Shown here piece after piece: positions 17,568 to 26,414 of a stretch of 64,000 nucleotides of DNA. A program made the translations under genes and the position numbers. Source of the stretch: Aquiluna sp. (GTDB lineage: Bacteria; Actinomycetota; Actinomycetes; Actinomycetales; Microbacteriaceae); assembly GCA_018402615.1 (NCBI GenBank), contig JAGYIH010000002.1:1-64000 (forward strand), read 5' to 3'. Each line of letters opens with the position of its first letter. Positions within the stretch are counted from its first letter, which is position 1. The notes under the pieces were generated by a model. That model worked only from the letters and a program-made list of their open reading frames with translations. It was not told the DNA's origin and searched no databases.

Positions 17568-20447
17568 TTAGCTGAGGAAAAGTTTTTCGAAGACAGCTCG
17601 CGACTTGCGAGTCGTGCTCAGGTAAGACTCTTCGAGTTCAAGCGCGGAGCCGGGTTGATAACCAAGGATCCGGGCAACAGACTCAAGCTGTCCTCTATCA
17701 ACTGGCAGTATGTCGGAAGGCTTATCCTGGCTAAGCACGATTCCTCCCCTAATCCTCGAAGAAAGTAGCCACGCCTTTTCCAATTGGGCCGCATCGTCTC
17801 GCTGGATGTGTCCGCCTTTCACGAGATGCCAAAGCGTTTCAATAGTGCCGCCGCCTTGCAAAGCAGCATCTAGAGCCGCTAGACGAAGTTGTAGAAGTTG
17901 GACGAGCCACTCTACGTCTGAGATCGATCCCCTACCTAGCTTTAGGTGTCGATTCGGGTCCGCTCCCTGTGGCAGGCGTTCGTTTTCCACTCTTGCTTTG
18001 ATTCGTCGAATATCCAACAGCTGTTTCGAGGAGACCTCTTGCGGATAGCGGTAAGGGTCGATCAGCTTCAAAAAGCTTTGCCGCAACTGTTGACTTCCGG
18101 TAATGGGCCTAGCACGAGTTAGCGCCTGAAACTCCCAGGTTTCCGCCCACTTTTTGTAGTAGCCGGAATAGGCCTCGAAAGATTTGATGCGGGGGCCATT
18201 TTTCCCCTCTGGTCGAAGATCGAGATCGAGTTCGAAATTCAATACCGGATCGCGAAGTTTATCTATCAAGGAGGCCGTTACGATTTCGGCTGGCTTCTGA
18301 AGCGCTTCGCTATCGCCTTGGTAGACCAGCATCACATCCGCGTCCGAACCAAACCCAAGTTCTCGACCGCCAAGTCGTCCCATTGCTATAACGCAGATGT
18401 CAACTTCCGTCCCCGCCTCAATTTGACAGTGCTCCAACATTGCTGCGATGTAGCAATCTGTTACGGCAGTGAGTGAGCGCCCAATAGTTTTTTGATCAAC
18501 GAGTCCCAGCACCGCGGCGATTGCGATTCGCAAAGTCTCGCGACGCCGAATTTGCTTCAACGCGCCAACCACAGACTCCTTGCCCTGGCCTCGATCCACA
18601 AGGGCCACCATTTCCGCAAAAACATCTTCCTCCGACATCGGAACAAGTGTTTCCTTGTCTGCAAACCAAGAACTAGATTCCGGTATGTGCTCAAGCAGCC
18701 GACAGGCGAATGCACTAAGCGAAAGAGTTGTCATCAGTCGCTCCGCTGCGCCAGACGAGTCGCGAAGCATCTTTAGAAACCAGTGCGATTCACCGAGAGT
18801 TTCGGAAAGCCTGCGAAAGGTAATTAGTGCTCTGTCCGGAGCTGTCCCCTCTGCCATAAACCGAATCAGCACCGGCAGCAGAGTTCGCTGGATGATTGCT
18901 CGCCTCGACAACCCAGAACTTATCGCCCTGATATGCTCCATGGCTCCTTTACTGTCTTTGAACCCGAGTGCGGTTAGACGACTAGAAATCTCATCACTGG
19001 ATAGCGCCACCTCGCCCGGGGTGAGGGCAGCGGTAGCCGCGAGCAGGGGCCGATAGAACACTGTGTCGTGCAAACCAGCAACCTCGGTGCGTGTTCGGGT
19101 CCAAAGTTCCTCCACTGCCGTTATGTCCCAGCCCAGGTTCAATGACCTTGCAACTCTTCGCAGATCTTGGGCGTCGGTGGGGAGCAGGTGTGTTCTTCTC
19201 AGCTTCAGTAGCTGAACCCTGTGTTCTAAACTTCTGAGAGTTTTATAGGCCTTTTCAAAAGTTTCTCTGTCCGCACGTGCCAAAAGCCCGGCGTCCGTTA
19301 GCGCCTGCAGCGCTTCCAGGGTCCCCATGACTCGAAGAGACTCATCCGCCACTCCGTGCACCAACTGCAGCAGCTGTGCCGTAAATTCGACATCGCGCAG
19401 ACCACCTCTGCCCAATTTAATCTGGCGCTCCTGATCCGCTATTGGGATGTTTTCAAGGACGCGACGCCTTAGATTTCTGGCACTTTCAACGATTTCTGAG
19501 CGGTTTGACTTCTCCCAAATCAGCGCCTTGACTCGCCAGATGTAGTCCGCGCCGATTTGCTCATCCCCCGCTATGTAACGAGCTTTCAGCAGGGCTTGGA
19601 ATTCCCAGGCATGGGCCCACTTTTGGTAGTAGCTGATGTGGCTATCAACAGTTCTGACAAGGGCCCCGTCCTTACCTTCCGGCCGCAGGTTTGGATCCAC
19701 CTGCCATAGGCCAGGCTCCTTCCCTGCCTCGTCGATCACCAGTGCGAGGCGAGCAGCAATTTTCGTAGCCGTCGCAACTGCATCGCCGGTGGAGTTAGAG
19801 GCGTAGATGACATCGACATCGCTGAGGTAGTTCAGCTCACGCGCGCCGCACTTTCCCATCGCGATAATCGCAAGCTTTGACTCTTCTCGTTGCGCCTCCG
19901 TAATTCGACCCTCAGCCACAAGTTCATCTGAAGCTACTATCAAAGCGGCGGCTAACGCAGCTCCCGCCAAATCCGATAGGGCTGTGGACACCTCTACGAA
20001 ACTGTCCGAAAAGGGCTGCTGCAGGTCCCAGTCCGCTATTTGCAATAGATACTTCCGGTATTCGACCCTTAGTTTCGTCCTGTCTGCTGATGACAGCTCG
20101 AAACTCTTGGGGATTTTTGCCGGTTTGAGAAATAGTTCGCAGTCAGCTGGCCTTCGCAAAAGTTGATCGGCGAGTGCGTCGGAAGCACCGCTAATCGCGG
20201 CGAGCCGATTCGCCGCCTTTTCATTTCTCAAAATCTTTGCAACTAACTTTGGTTCCAACTCAGCGAGTCGCAGCAGAAACGTTAGCGACCTGTCTGGCGA
20301 CGCAGACATAGATAGTGGATTTGGAGCGGTGTGACCAACATCACCTACAAGCTCGACGAGTCGATTGAGACCGGTCAGTGCGTTCGAAAGCTCTTCAAAG
20401 CCAAACTTTGCCAGTTCAGATAGCGGGTTATCCCTTGGTCTTGACAT
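17568..20447 (-). CDS. glnE: Bifunctional glutamine synthetase adenylyltransferase/deadenylase
   Basis: 959-residue two-headed nucleotidyltransferase that adds AMP to, or removes it from, the Tyr of GlnA. Each half has its own catalytic domain: ELNYLSDVDVIYASN in the first, and GRLGGRELGFGSDADVMLVYQ in the second. Each is followed by the matching LRPEGKDG or LRPEGKNGP block and an LGRGGLRDVEF- or LGRGSISDVEW-type block. Length is normal. ATG 20447 directly abuts the glnA2 stop, so the two genes are probably one transcript. The nearest substrate is GlnA at 16.1 kb, whose adenylylation Tyr is kept. Confidence 0.96.
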   Translation of the reverse strand: MSRPRDNPLSELAKFGFEELSNALTGLNRLVELVGDVGHTAPNPLSMSASPDRSLTFLLRLAELEPKLVAKILRNEKAANRLAAISGASDALADQLLRRPADCELFLKPAKIPKSFELSSADRTKLRVEYRKYLLQIADWDLQQPFSDSFVEVSTALSDLAGAALAAALIVASDELVAEGRITEAQREESKLAIIAMGKCGARELNYLSDVDVIYASNSTGDAVATATKIAARLALVIDEAGKEPGLWQVDPNLRPEGKDGALVRTVDSHISYYQKWAHAWEFQALLKARYIAGDEQIGADYIWRVKALIWEKSNRSEIVESARNLRRRVLENIPIADQERQIKLGRGGLRDVEFTAQLLQLVHGVADESLRVMGTLEALQALTDAGLLARADRETFEKAYKTLRSLEHRVQLLKLRRTHLLPTDAQDLRRVARSLNLGWDITAVEELWTRTRTEVAGLHDTVFYRPLLAATAALTPGEVALSSDEISSRLTALGFKDSKGAMEHIRAISSGLSRRAIIQRTLLPVLIRFMAEGTAPDRALITFRRLSETLGESHWFLKMLRDSSGAAERLMTTLSLSAFACRLLEHIPESSSWFADKETLVPMSEEDVFAEMVALVDRGQGKESVVGALKQIRRRETLRIAIAAVLGLVDQKTIGRSLTAVTDCYIAAMLEHCQIEAGTEVDICVIAMGRLGGRELGFGSDADVMLVYQGDSEALQKPAEIVTASLIDKLRDPVLNFELDLDLRPEGKNGPRIKSFEAYSGYYKKWAETWEFQALTRARPITGSQQLRQSFLKLIDPYRYPQEVSSKQLLDIRRIKARVENERLPQGADPNRHLKLGRGSISDVEWLVQLLQLRLAALDAALQGGGTIETLWHLVKGGHIQRDDAAQLEKAWLLSSRIRGGIVLSQDKPSDILPVDRGQLESVARILGYQPGSALELEESYLSTTRKSRAVFEKLFLS

Positions 20448-21788
20448 TTACAGGCTGCGAAGATTTTGCTCAATCTCAAAGGGTGTTACCTGCGAGCGAT
20501 ACAGTGCCCACTCCCTGCGCTTGTTCGCTAGCACATAGTTATAAACACTCTCCCCGAGAACCTCTGCCGCGAGTTCAGACTCTTCAAGCTTTTTGATCGC
20601 GTGGTCAAGCGACTGCGGGAGAGCTTCAATACCCATGGCACGCCTTTCCATGTCATTCAGGGCCCAAACATCATCCTCGGTCTCTGGGGCCAACTCGTAG
20701 CCATTCTCGATTCCCTTCAGGCCGGCGGCGAGCAGTAGTGCGTATGCGAGGTAAGGGTTTGCAGCCGAGTCCATTGCTCGGTATTCGATTCTGGTGCTCT
20801 GGGACTTCTCGGGCTTGTGCAGGGGAACCCGAACCAGGGCACTTCGATTATTGTGACCCCAGGAAACATAGCTTGGGGCCTCTCCCCCGCCCCAGAGTCG
20901 CTTATAGCTGTTCACATATTGGTTTGTAACCAGAGTGATCTCTGGTGCGTGCTTCAGAACTCCAGCCATGAACTGGCGGGCTGTGATGGACAGGTGATAT
21001 TCGGCCGCGGAATCAAAGAATGCGTTCTTGTCCCCCTCGAAAAGGGAGAAGTGGGTGTGCATACCGCTGCCTGGCTGATCGGTGAAGGGCTTTGGCATGA
21101 AGGTCGCGTAAACGCCCTGCTCAATTGCAACCTCCTTCACTACCGTCCGGAAAGTCATGATGTTGTCCGCCATCGAAAGCGCGTCCGCATAGCGCAGATC
21201 AATTTCATTTTGACCTGGACCACCCTCGTGGTGTGAGAATTCAACGCTGATTCCAAGCTGCTCCAGCATTGTCACCGCACGACGACGGAAGTCGTGAGCG
21301 GTACCGCCCGGGACGTTATCAAAATAGCCTGCGTTGTCAACCGGTATTGGCTGACCATCTTCACCGACGTCGGAAGACTTCAGCAGATAAAACTCAATCT
21401 CTGGGTGAACGTAAAAACTAAACCCAAGACCGGCTGCCTTATCCAGGGCCCTGCGCAAGACATTTCGCGGATCAGCCGCCGCGGCCAAGCCGTCCGGGGT
21501 AGCTATGTCACAGAACATCCTCGCTGCAGGGTCCACATTGCCCCGCCAGGGCAGGATTTGGAAGGTTGATGGATCAGGAATTGCAAGCATGTCCGCTTCG
21601 GAAGTTCTGGCAAGCCCCTCAATGGCGGAGCCGTCGAATCCAATACCTTCCGCAAAGGCACCTTCGATTTCGGCGGGGGCTACCGCTACCGATCTAAGGG
21701 TGCCGGCCACGTCTGTGAACCACAGTCGGATGAACTTAACGCCCCGCTCTTCGATAGTTCTAAGAACGAACTCTTGCTGCTTGTCCAT
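20448..21788 (-). CDS. glnA2: Glutamine synthetase homologue (GlnA2 type)
   Basis: 446-residue second glutamine synthetase type I protein. Motifs are LWFTDVAGTLRSVAV, GIGFDGSAIEGLARTSEADM, HPEIEFYLLKSS, EFSHHEGGPGQNEIDLRYAD, PGSGMHTHFSLF and NNRSALVRVPLH. It lacks the KDLYELP adenylylation block of GlnA (the region reads GYELAPETEDDVWAL), so GlnE probably does not modify it. Related GlnA2 proteins act on glutamate or gamma-glutamyl acceptors; the substrate here is not settled by sequence. ATG 21788 is chosen for the GGAGG site with four-base spacing; a longer upstream reading would run into the nadE promoter. Confidence 0.92.
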   Translation of the reverse strand: MDKQQEFVLRTIEERGVKFIRLWFTDVAGTLRSVAVAPAEIEGAFAEGIGFDGSAIEGLARTSEADMLAIPDPSTFQILPWRGNVDPAARMFCDIATPDGLAAAADPRNVLRRALDKAAGLGFSFYVHPEIEFYLLKSSDVGEDGQPIPVDNAGYFDNVPGGTAHDFRRRAVTMLEQLGISVEFSHHEGGPGQNEIDLRYADALSMADNIMTFRTVVKEVAIEQGVYATFMPKPFTDQPGSGMHTHFSLFEGDKNAFFDSAAEYHLSITARQFMAGVLKHAPEITLVTNQYVNSYKRLWGGGEAPSYVSWGHNNRSALVRVPLHKPEKSQSTRIEYRAMDSAANPYLAYALLLAAGLKGIENGYELAPETEDDVWALNDMERRAMGIEALPQSLDHAIKKLEESELAAEVLGESVYNYVLANKRREWALYRSQVTPFEIEQNLRSL

Positions 21789-21809
21789 CTGGCCTCCAAC
21801 CCTTACTAA

Positions 21810-21815
21810 TAGGCT
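21810..21815 (+). promoter_or_regulatory. -10 box of probable leaderless promoter for nadE
   Basis: TAGGCT ends seven bases before ATG 21823 and no ribosome site is present. It lies in the 34-base divergent gap with glnA2, which does have a GGAGG site. Confidence 0.5.
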
Positions 21816-21822
21816 AGTACGT

Positions 21823-23427
21823 ATGCGCAATCTCACGCTGGCTTTTGGCCAGACCAACCCGGTGGTTGGAGACTTCAATCACAACCTTGCGCAGATTCAG
21901 GAACAGATCTCGCACACTCCAAATAACGTTGATCTCTTGATCTTCGGTGAGCTGGCGATCTGTGGCTATCCACTGGGTGATCTGAGCTACAGACGCGACA
22001 TTATTGATCAATCTGAAGCCGCACTGGCAAGTTTGGCCGATTACACCAAGGCATTCCCGGAATTGACAATCGTGGTCGGTCATGCATCGCACGCAACTTC
22101 AGGCAGAGATTCTCAGCAGTCCAGTTTTGCCATCGCTCACAACTCTGCATCTGTAATTCGAGCGGGCAAGATAATTGGTAGCTATCACAAGCAGGTGCTC
22201 CCAAACTACGACGTTTTTGACGACTGGAGAAACTTCGTCCCAGGTGACCAGGAGCTAATGTTTGAGGTCGCTGGAGTGAAGTGTGCGGTGGCTATCTGCC
22301 AAGACATCTGGATAGCTGATTCGGCACGCGCAAACCGCCTGAAGGAAGCTGGAGTAAAGCTCCTGGCAGTGCCAAACGGCTCACCCTTCACGATGAATAA
22401 GCGCACTGAGCGGATCCGAGCGGCAAAGGAGTTTCAAAGCGGTTTTGCAATCGCCTATGCCAACCTCAGTGGCGGACAAGATGAACTGGTATTTGATGGT
22501 GGCAGTTTTCTGTTGGACGAGGATGGCAACATCGAGTTTCAGGCGAACATGACTCAAGGCCTCAAGGCATCAGATAGGCCCGAAGAACTGGAAACAGAAA
22601 CACAACTACTTTGGAACGTGCTGGTCACAGGGCTTCGTGATTACCTCAGAAAAACCAACCAGCAACAGGTAGTTCTTGGCCTGAGCGGGGGAATTGACTC
22701 CGCACTCTGCGCCGCAGTAGCGGTCGACGCGGTGGGTGCTGAAAATGTTCACGGAGTCGCTCTACCCTCGCGTTACTCCTCGGAACACTCGCTAAAAGAC
22801 GCCAAGGCGCTTGCGAAGAAATTAGGGCTGAACTATCGCGTTATTGAGATTGAGGCTGCTCATAAAGCCTTTGAGAACTCGATAGCGCTCTCAAGCTTGG
22901 CAGCAGAGAACATTCAGTCCAGGATCAGGGCTGTGATCCTGATGGGGATTTCAAATACTGAGGGCCAACTTCTACTCACGACGGGAAACAAATCCGAGAT
23001 AGCAGTTGGGTATTCAACAATGTATGGGGACTCTGCAGGTGGCTTTGCGCCCATTAAGGACCTATACAAATCTGAAGTGTGGAAACTTGCGCGCTGGCTG
23101 AACACCGAGCGAGGAACCGAGTTGATTCCGATTTCTTCAATTGAGAAGCCACCAAGCGCAGAGCTCAGACCAGACCAGAAGGACCAGGACTCTTTGCCCG
23201 AGTATGAGGTTCTCGATCCAATTCTGGAGCGTTTGATTGAACACTCCAGCACGGTTGCGGAAATTGCGAGTGCTGGCTTTGATCTGGACCTAGTGCGTGA
23301 AGTTGATGCTCTGGTGCGAAAAGCAGAGTGGAAAAGATCCCAGGGCGCAATTGGCACCAAGGTCTCGGCGGTAGCATTTGGAACCGGAAGAAGAGTTCCA
23401 CTAACGACCAGATTTGAGAGACTTTGA
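21823..23427 (+). CDS. nadE: Glutamine-dependent NAD+ synthetase
   Basis: 534-residue two-domain enzyme for the last step of NAD synthesis. The N-terminal nitrilase-like glutaminase has its catalytic Glu in GELAICGYPLGDL, Lys in GSYHKQVLPNYDVFDDWR and Cys in VAICQDIW. The C-terminal synthetase has the PP-loop GLSGGIDSALCAAVAV, TTGNKSEIAVGYSTMYGD and KPPSAELRPDQKDQDSLPEY. Length fits the bacterial glutamine-using form. ATG 21823 begins the nitrilase domain precisely; the longer frame upstream runs antisense into glnA2 and is rejected. The stop overlaps the panB start by four bases. Confidence 0.95.
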   Translation: MRNLTLAFGQTNPVVGDFNHNLAQIQEQISHTPNNVDLLIFGELAICGYPLGDLSYRRDIIDQSEAALASLADYTKAFPELTIVVGHASHATSGRDSQQSSFAIAHNSASVIRAGKIIGSYHKQVLPNYDVFDDWRNFVPGDQELMFEVAGVKCAVAICQDIWIADSARANRLKEAGVKLLAVPNGSPFTMNKRTERIRAAKEFQSGFAIAYANLSGGQDELVFDGGSFLLDEDGNIEFQANMTQGLKASDRPEELETETQLLWNVLVTGLRDYLRKTNQQQVVLGLSGGIDSALCAAVAVDAVGAENVHGVALPSRYSSEHSLKDAKALAKKLGLNYRVIEIEAAHKAFENSIALSSLAAENIQSRIRAVILMGISNTEGQLLLTTGNKSEIAVGYSTMYGDSAGGFAPIKDLYKSEVWKLARWLNTERGTELIPISSIEKPPSAELRPDQKDQDSLPEYEVLDPILERLIEHSSTVAEIASAGFDLDLVREVDALVRKAEWKRSQGAIGTKVSAVAFGTGRRVPLTTRFERL

Positions 23428-24209
23428 AGATTCGCACCGGAACGCTTCAAGAGCTGAAGCAAAAGGGACAGAAGTTCGCCTGTCTCACAAGCTATGACAA
23501 TCAGACCGCTCAGATATTCGATGAGGCCGGTGTGGCCGTTTTGTTGGTTGGCGACTCTGCGTCGAATGCCGTGCTGGGAAATCGCGACACAGTCCCAATA
23601 ACGCTCGAGGAGATGATTCCCTTCGGTCGTGCCGTTGCTAACGGTGCAAAAAACGCCCTGGTTGTGTTTGACCTGCCCTTTGGTAGTTATGAGATTTCTT
23701 CGGAGCAAGCACTAGAAGCGAGCTTCCAGGCCCTGAAGCAGACCGGTTGTGCTGCGGTAAAGCTTGAGGGCGACAAGACCGCTCAAATCGCCGCTCTTGT
23801 GGCTGCTGGAATTCCCGTTATGGGACACGTTGGATTCACACCGCAGAGCATTCACGCGCTCTCTGGCTATAAGGTTCAGGGAAGAGATAGTGAGGGTGCC
23901 GCTCGGATTTTGCAGCAGTGTCTCGAGATTGAAAAAGCTGGCGCGTTTTCAATTGTCTTAGAGATGGTTCCAGCAGCTCTTGCGGCAGAAATCACAGCTG
24001 CCCTATCAATACCAACCATTGGCATTGGAGCTGGTAACAGTTGCGATGGTCAAATCTTGGTATGGACTGACTTCGCAGGACTTGACGCCAGAAGCCCAAG
24101 CTTTTCGAAGCAGTACTTGAATCTCAGGGATCAGTTATCGGTTGCCGCCAGTGCTTACGTTGCAGACGTTGGCAGCGGCGCGTTCCCAAGTCAAGACCAG
24201 GCCTTTTAG
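23424..24209 (+). CDS. panB: 3-methyl-2-oxobutanoate hydroxymethyltransferase
   Basis: 261-residue PanB, the first committed enzyme of pantothenate synthesis, which adds hydroxymethyl from methylenetetrahydrofolate to ketoisovalerate. Motifs are LTSYDNQTAQIFDEAGV, LLVGDSASNAVLG, FDLPFGSYE, AAVKLEGD, MGHVGFTPQSIHALSGYKVQG and IGIGAGNSCDGQILVW. The metal-binding Asp and Glu residues are kept. The start is TTG 23424, overlapping the nadE stop as TTGA, so translation is coupled; pairing with nadE puts two cofactor pathways in one transcript. Confidence 0.95.
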   Translation: MKIRTGTLQELKQKGQKFACLTSYDNQTAQIFDEAGVAVLLVGDSASNAVLGNRDTVPITLEEMIPFGRAVANGAKNALVVFDLPFGSYEISSEQALEASFQALKQTGCAAVKLEGDKTAQIAALVAAGIPVMGHVGFTPQSIHALSGYKVQGRDSEGAARILQQCLEIEKAGAFSIVLEMVPAALAAEITAALSIPTIGIGAGNSCDGQILVWTDFAGLDARSPSFSKQYLNLRDQLSVAASAYVADVGSGAFPSQDQAF

Positions 24210-24400
24210 TCCCAGTCCTCCTTTTTTAGATCCTCTTCACGCGCTGCTTTGGCGCGCTCTGCAATAATCTCGAGCGCTCTTTCCGCATCACGGCGATTTG
24301 AAAAGGGCCCGATGCGATCTAAAGACAAAGACTGCAAGCCCACCTCAACGCTTTGGGTTTTGGTGTTAAACCAATATTCGACCTGTTGAGCCAATGTCAC
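24206..24400 (-). CDS. Small SPOR-like protein of unknown function
   Basis: 64-residue protein containing VEYWFNTKTQSVEVG and DRIGPFSNRRDAERALEII, followed by a charged helix ending in KKEDWD. This matches small actinobacterial proteins annotated as SPOR-domain-containing, which are often found beside panB and map; their role is unknown. I chose GTG 24400 because a GGAAAGG site precedes it. The longer reading from 24436 would run across the map promoter. The 3' end overlaps panB by four bases. Confidence 0.72.
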   Translation of the reverse strand: MTLAQQVEYWFNTKTQSVEVGLQSLSLDRIGPFSNRRDAERALEIIAERAKAAREEDLKKEDWD

Positions 24401-24421
24401 GAACCTTTCCGAATTCAAAAA

Positions 24422-24427
24422 TAGACT
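24422..24427 (+). promoter_or_regulatory. -10 box of probable leaderless promoter for map
   Basis: TAGACT ends seven bases before ATG 24435, and the bases between (agccccc) contain no ribosome site. Confidence 0.55.
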
Positions 24428-24434
24428 AGCCCCC

Positions 24435-25298
24435 ATGCCTAAGGACGAAAATCAAAAGATTGTTCCTGGCAGAATCGCACCCCAACGAAGTGTCCCGGCT
24501 GCGATCTTGCGACCTGAGTATGTTGGCAAGGACGCCCCAGCACCCCACACAACGGGGGATCGCTACGACGACGAGACAGTATCCAGGATTAGAGCCGCAT
24601 CAAAGCTTGCAGCAATGGCGCTAAGGACGGTGCTTGGACAAGCAAAACCCGGCGTTACAACCGATTACCTAGACAAAGTCGGACACGAGTTCTTACTTGA
24701 TCATGGCGCCTATCCATCGACTCTTGGCTATCGAGGCTTTCCAAAGTCGTTGTGCACATCTGTAAACGAAGTCATTTGTCACGGAATACCCGATGACACT
24801 GTCTTAGAGGATGGGGATTTGGTGAACGTTGACATTACTGCCTACCTAAACGGTGTTCATGGAGACAACAACGCGACGGTTCTGGTAGGCGAGGGAGAGC
24901 AGGAACTTGTGGACCTGGTTACCAGAACCCAGGAGGCGATGATGCGTGGTATCAGTGTCGCACTACCCGGTCGAGAGGTCAGCATTATTGGGCGGACTAT
25001 CGAGGCCTACGCAAAGCGATTTGGGTACGGGGTGGTTCAAGATTTCACCGGTCACGGCGTTGGCACGAGCTTTCACACCGGACTGATAATTCCGCATTAC
25101 GACGCCCCTGAATACAACACGGTTATAGAGCCTGGAATGGTCTTCACGGTCGAGCCCATGATCAACCTGGGCACTCACGACTGGGACATGTGGAGTGATG
25201 GCTGGACAGTTGTCACAAAGGACAAAAGACACAGCGCCCAGTTTGAACACACGATTCTAATTACTGAAACCGGTCCAGAAATTCTTACGGAGGCCTAG
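24435..25298 (+). CDS. map: Methionine aminopeptidase type I
   Basis: 287-residue metalloprotease that removes the N-terminal Met. After an actinobacterial N-terminal extension of about 40 residues (PGRIAPQRSVPAAILRPEYV), the pita-bread fold shows the conserved CTSVNEVICHGIPDD, metal ligands in VNVDITAYLNGVHGDNNATV, the His in FTGHGVGTSFH, the Glu in FTVEPMINLG, and the last Glu in AQFEHTILIT. ATG 24435 appears leaderless. The stop overlaps the start of ppgK by one base. The other protein-maturation enzyme, deformylase, lies at 48.8 kb. Confidence 0.96.
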   Translation: MPKDENQKIVPGRIAPQRSVPAAILRPEYVGKDAPAPHTTGDRYDDETVSRIRAASKLAAMALRTVLGQAKPGVTTDYLDKVGHEFLLDHGAYPSTLGYRGFPKSLCTSVNEVICHGIPDDTVLEDGDLVNVDITAYLNGVHGDNNATVLVGEGEQELVDLVTRTQEAMMRGISVALPGREVSIIGRTIEAYAKRFGYGVVQDFTGHGVGTSFHTGLIIPHYDAPEYNTVIEPGMVFTVEPMINLGTHDWDMWSDGWTVVTKDKRHSAQFEHTILITETGPEILTEA

Positions 25299-26053
25299 TG
25301 GCGAAAAGAGCAATCGGGATCGACATCGGTGGCACAGGTATAAAGGCTGCACTGGTGAACACAAGAGAGGGTGAACTTGAATCCGATCGACTTCGGGTCG
25401 AAACCCCCGAAGGGGGAAGGCCAGAAGACATTGCGGTTGCGGTGAGAGATCTCATGGAACAACTAGACACCAAGTCCAATGTGGCGGTAGGTATCTGCTT
25501 TCCCGCAGTTGTTAGTCATGGCTTTACCCAGTCGGCCGCGAATGTCTCCGATGAGTGGATTGGTCTAAATGCCGACTCGCTATTCACGGCATACCTAGAT
25601 CGTCACGTCCACGTGATTAATGACGCTGACGCAGCTGGAGTAGCTGAAATGAAGTTTGGTGCAGGTAAGAGAGCACGCGGCCTAACAATCATGACAACAC
25701 TTGGGACAGGAATAGGAACCGCTCTGTTTTATAACGGCGTGCTAATACCGAACTCAGAGTTGGGCCACATAGAAATAGACGGACTCGATGCTGAGTCCCA
25801 GGCATCGTTCGCAGCGAAGGAGCGAGACGAATTGGACTTTGAAGCCTGGGCGGGACGACTCCAGCGCTATTACCAAGCCCTGGAAAACCTGCTCACGCCA
25901 GATCTGTTTATCGTCGGAGGTGGAATTAGCAAATCCCACGAGGAGTTTTTACCGCTGCTGAAACTCAAAACCAAGATTGTCCCGGCTAAAACTAAAAACT
26001 CGGCTGGCATAATCGGGGCCGCCTCGTTGGCATATTTGTCGACCAAGGATTAG
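25298..26053 (+). CDS. ppgK: Polyphosphate glucokinase (ROK family)
   Basis: 251-residue ROK kinase that phosphorylates glucose using polyphosphate, and in many members also ATP. The phosphate-binding loop is GIDIGGTGIKAALVN, the sugar-binding core is VINDADAAGVAEMKFGAG, and the second phosphate loop is TTLGTGIGTALFYNG. SELGHIEIDG replaces the usual zinc-binding motif, as expected for the PpgK group. Length and the position after map match actinobacterial PpgK. The start is GTG 25298, whose G is the last base of the map stop codon (TAGTG). The RNase P RNA gene follows convergently after six bases. Confidence 0.9.
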   Translation: MAKRAIGIDIGGTGIKAALVNTREGELESDRLRVETPEGGRPEDIAVAVRDLMEQLDTKSNVAVGICFPAVVSHGFTQSAANVSDEWIGLNADSLFTAYLDRHVHVINDADAAGVAEMKFGAGKRARGLTIMTTLGTGIGTALFYNGVLIPNSELGHIEIDGLDAESQASFAAKERDELDFEAWAGRLQRYYQALENLLTPDLFIVGGGISKSHEEFLPLLKLKTKIVPAKTKNSAGIIGAASLAYLSTKD

Positions 26054-26059
26054 GTATTT

Positions 26060-26403
26060 GGAGGGGTCGGCCGATACGCCGGGTTCTGTCGCGCTTTCAC
26101 GCGTGACGGCCATCTATCTCGGCCAGCAATTGCTCACTGGCTCTAGCGACCTACCCAAAGACTCGAGCGAGTAGCCCTCAGACGTCTTCTGCTTGGTCTT
26201 GCTCCCGGAGAGGTTTACCAAGCAGATTGGTCACCCGAATCTCTGGTGGTCTCTTACACCACCGTTTCACCCTTACCCTTGCGGGCGGTTTACTTTCTGT
26301 TGCACTATCTCTCGGGTTACCCCGGGTGGGAGTTACCCACCACCGTACTCTGCGGAGCCCGGACGTTCCTCGGCAATGCCGCGACCGTCTTACCGACCCT
26401 TCC
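26060..26403 (-). ncRNA. rnpB: RNase P RNA (type A)
   Basis: The minus strand carries the universal core GAGGAACGTCCGGGCTCC (26354-26371) and, near the 3' end, ACAGAACCCGGCGTATCGG. GGGTCGG (26393-26399) and CCGACCC (26064-26070) pair to form helix P1, which sets the ends to within a few bases. It is the catalytic RNA for tRNA 5' maturation. It fills the only protein-free stretch longer than 300 bases and is followed six bases later by the 3' end of ppgK. Its 5' side abuts the stop of the RNase HI gene on the same strand. Confidence 0.94.
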
Positions 26404-26414
26404 GCAAACCGAGC

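Noticed and set aside
21505..21822. Extension of nadE upstream of ATG 21823
   Set aside because: It runs antisense to glnA2 and adds no nitrilase homology; ATG 21823 starts the domain exactly.
22914..23708. 264-codon minus-strand ORF across the nadE-panB junction
   Set aside because: It is antisense to two complete enzymes and has no recognisable motif.
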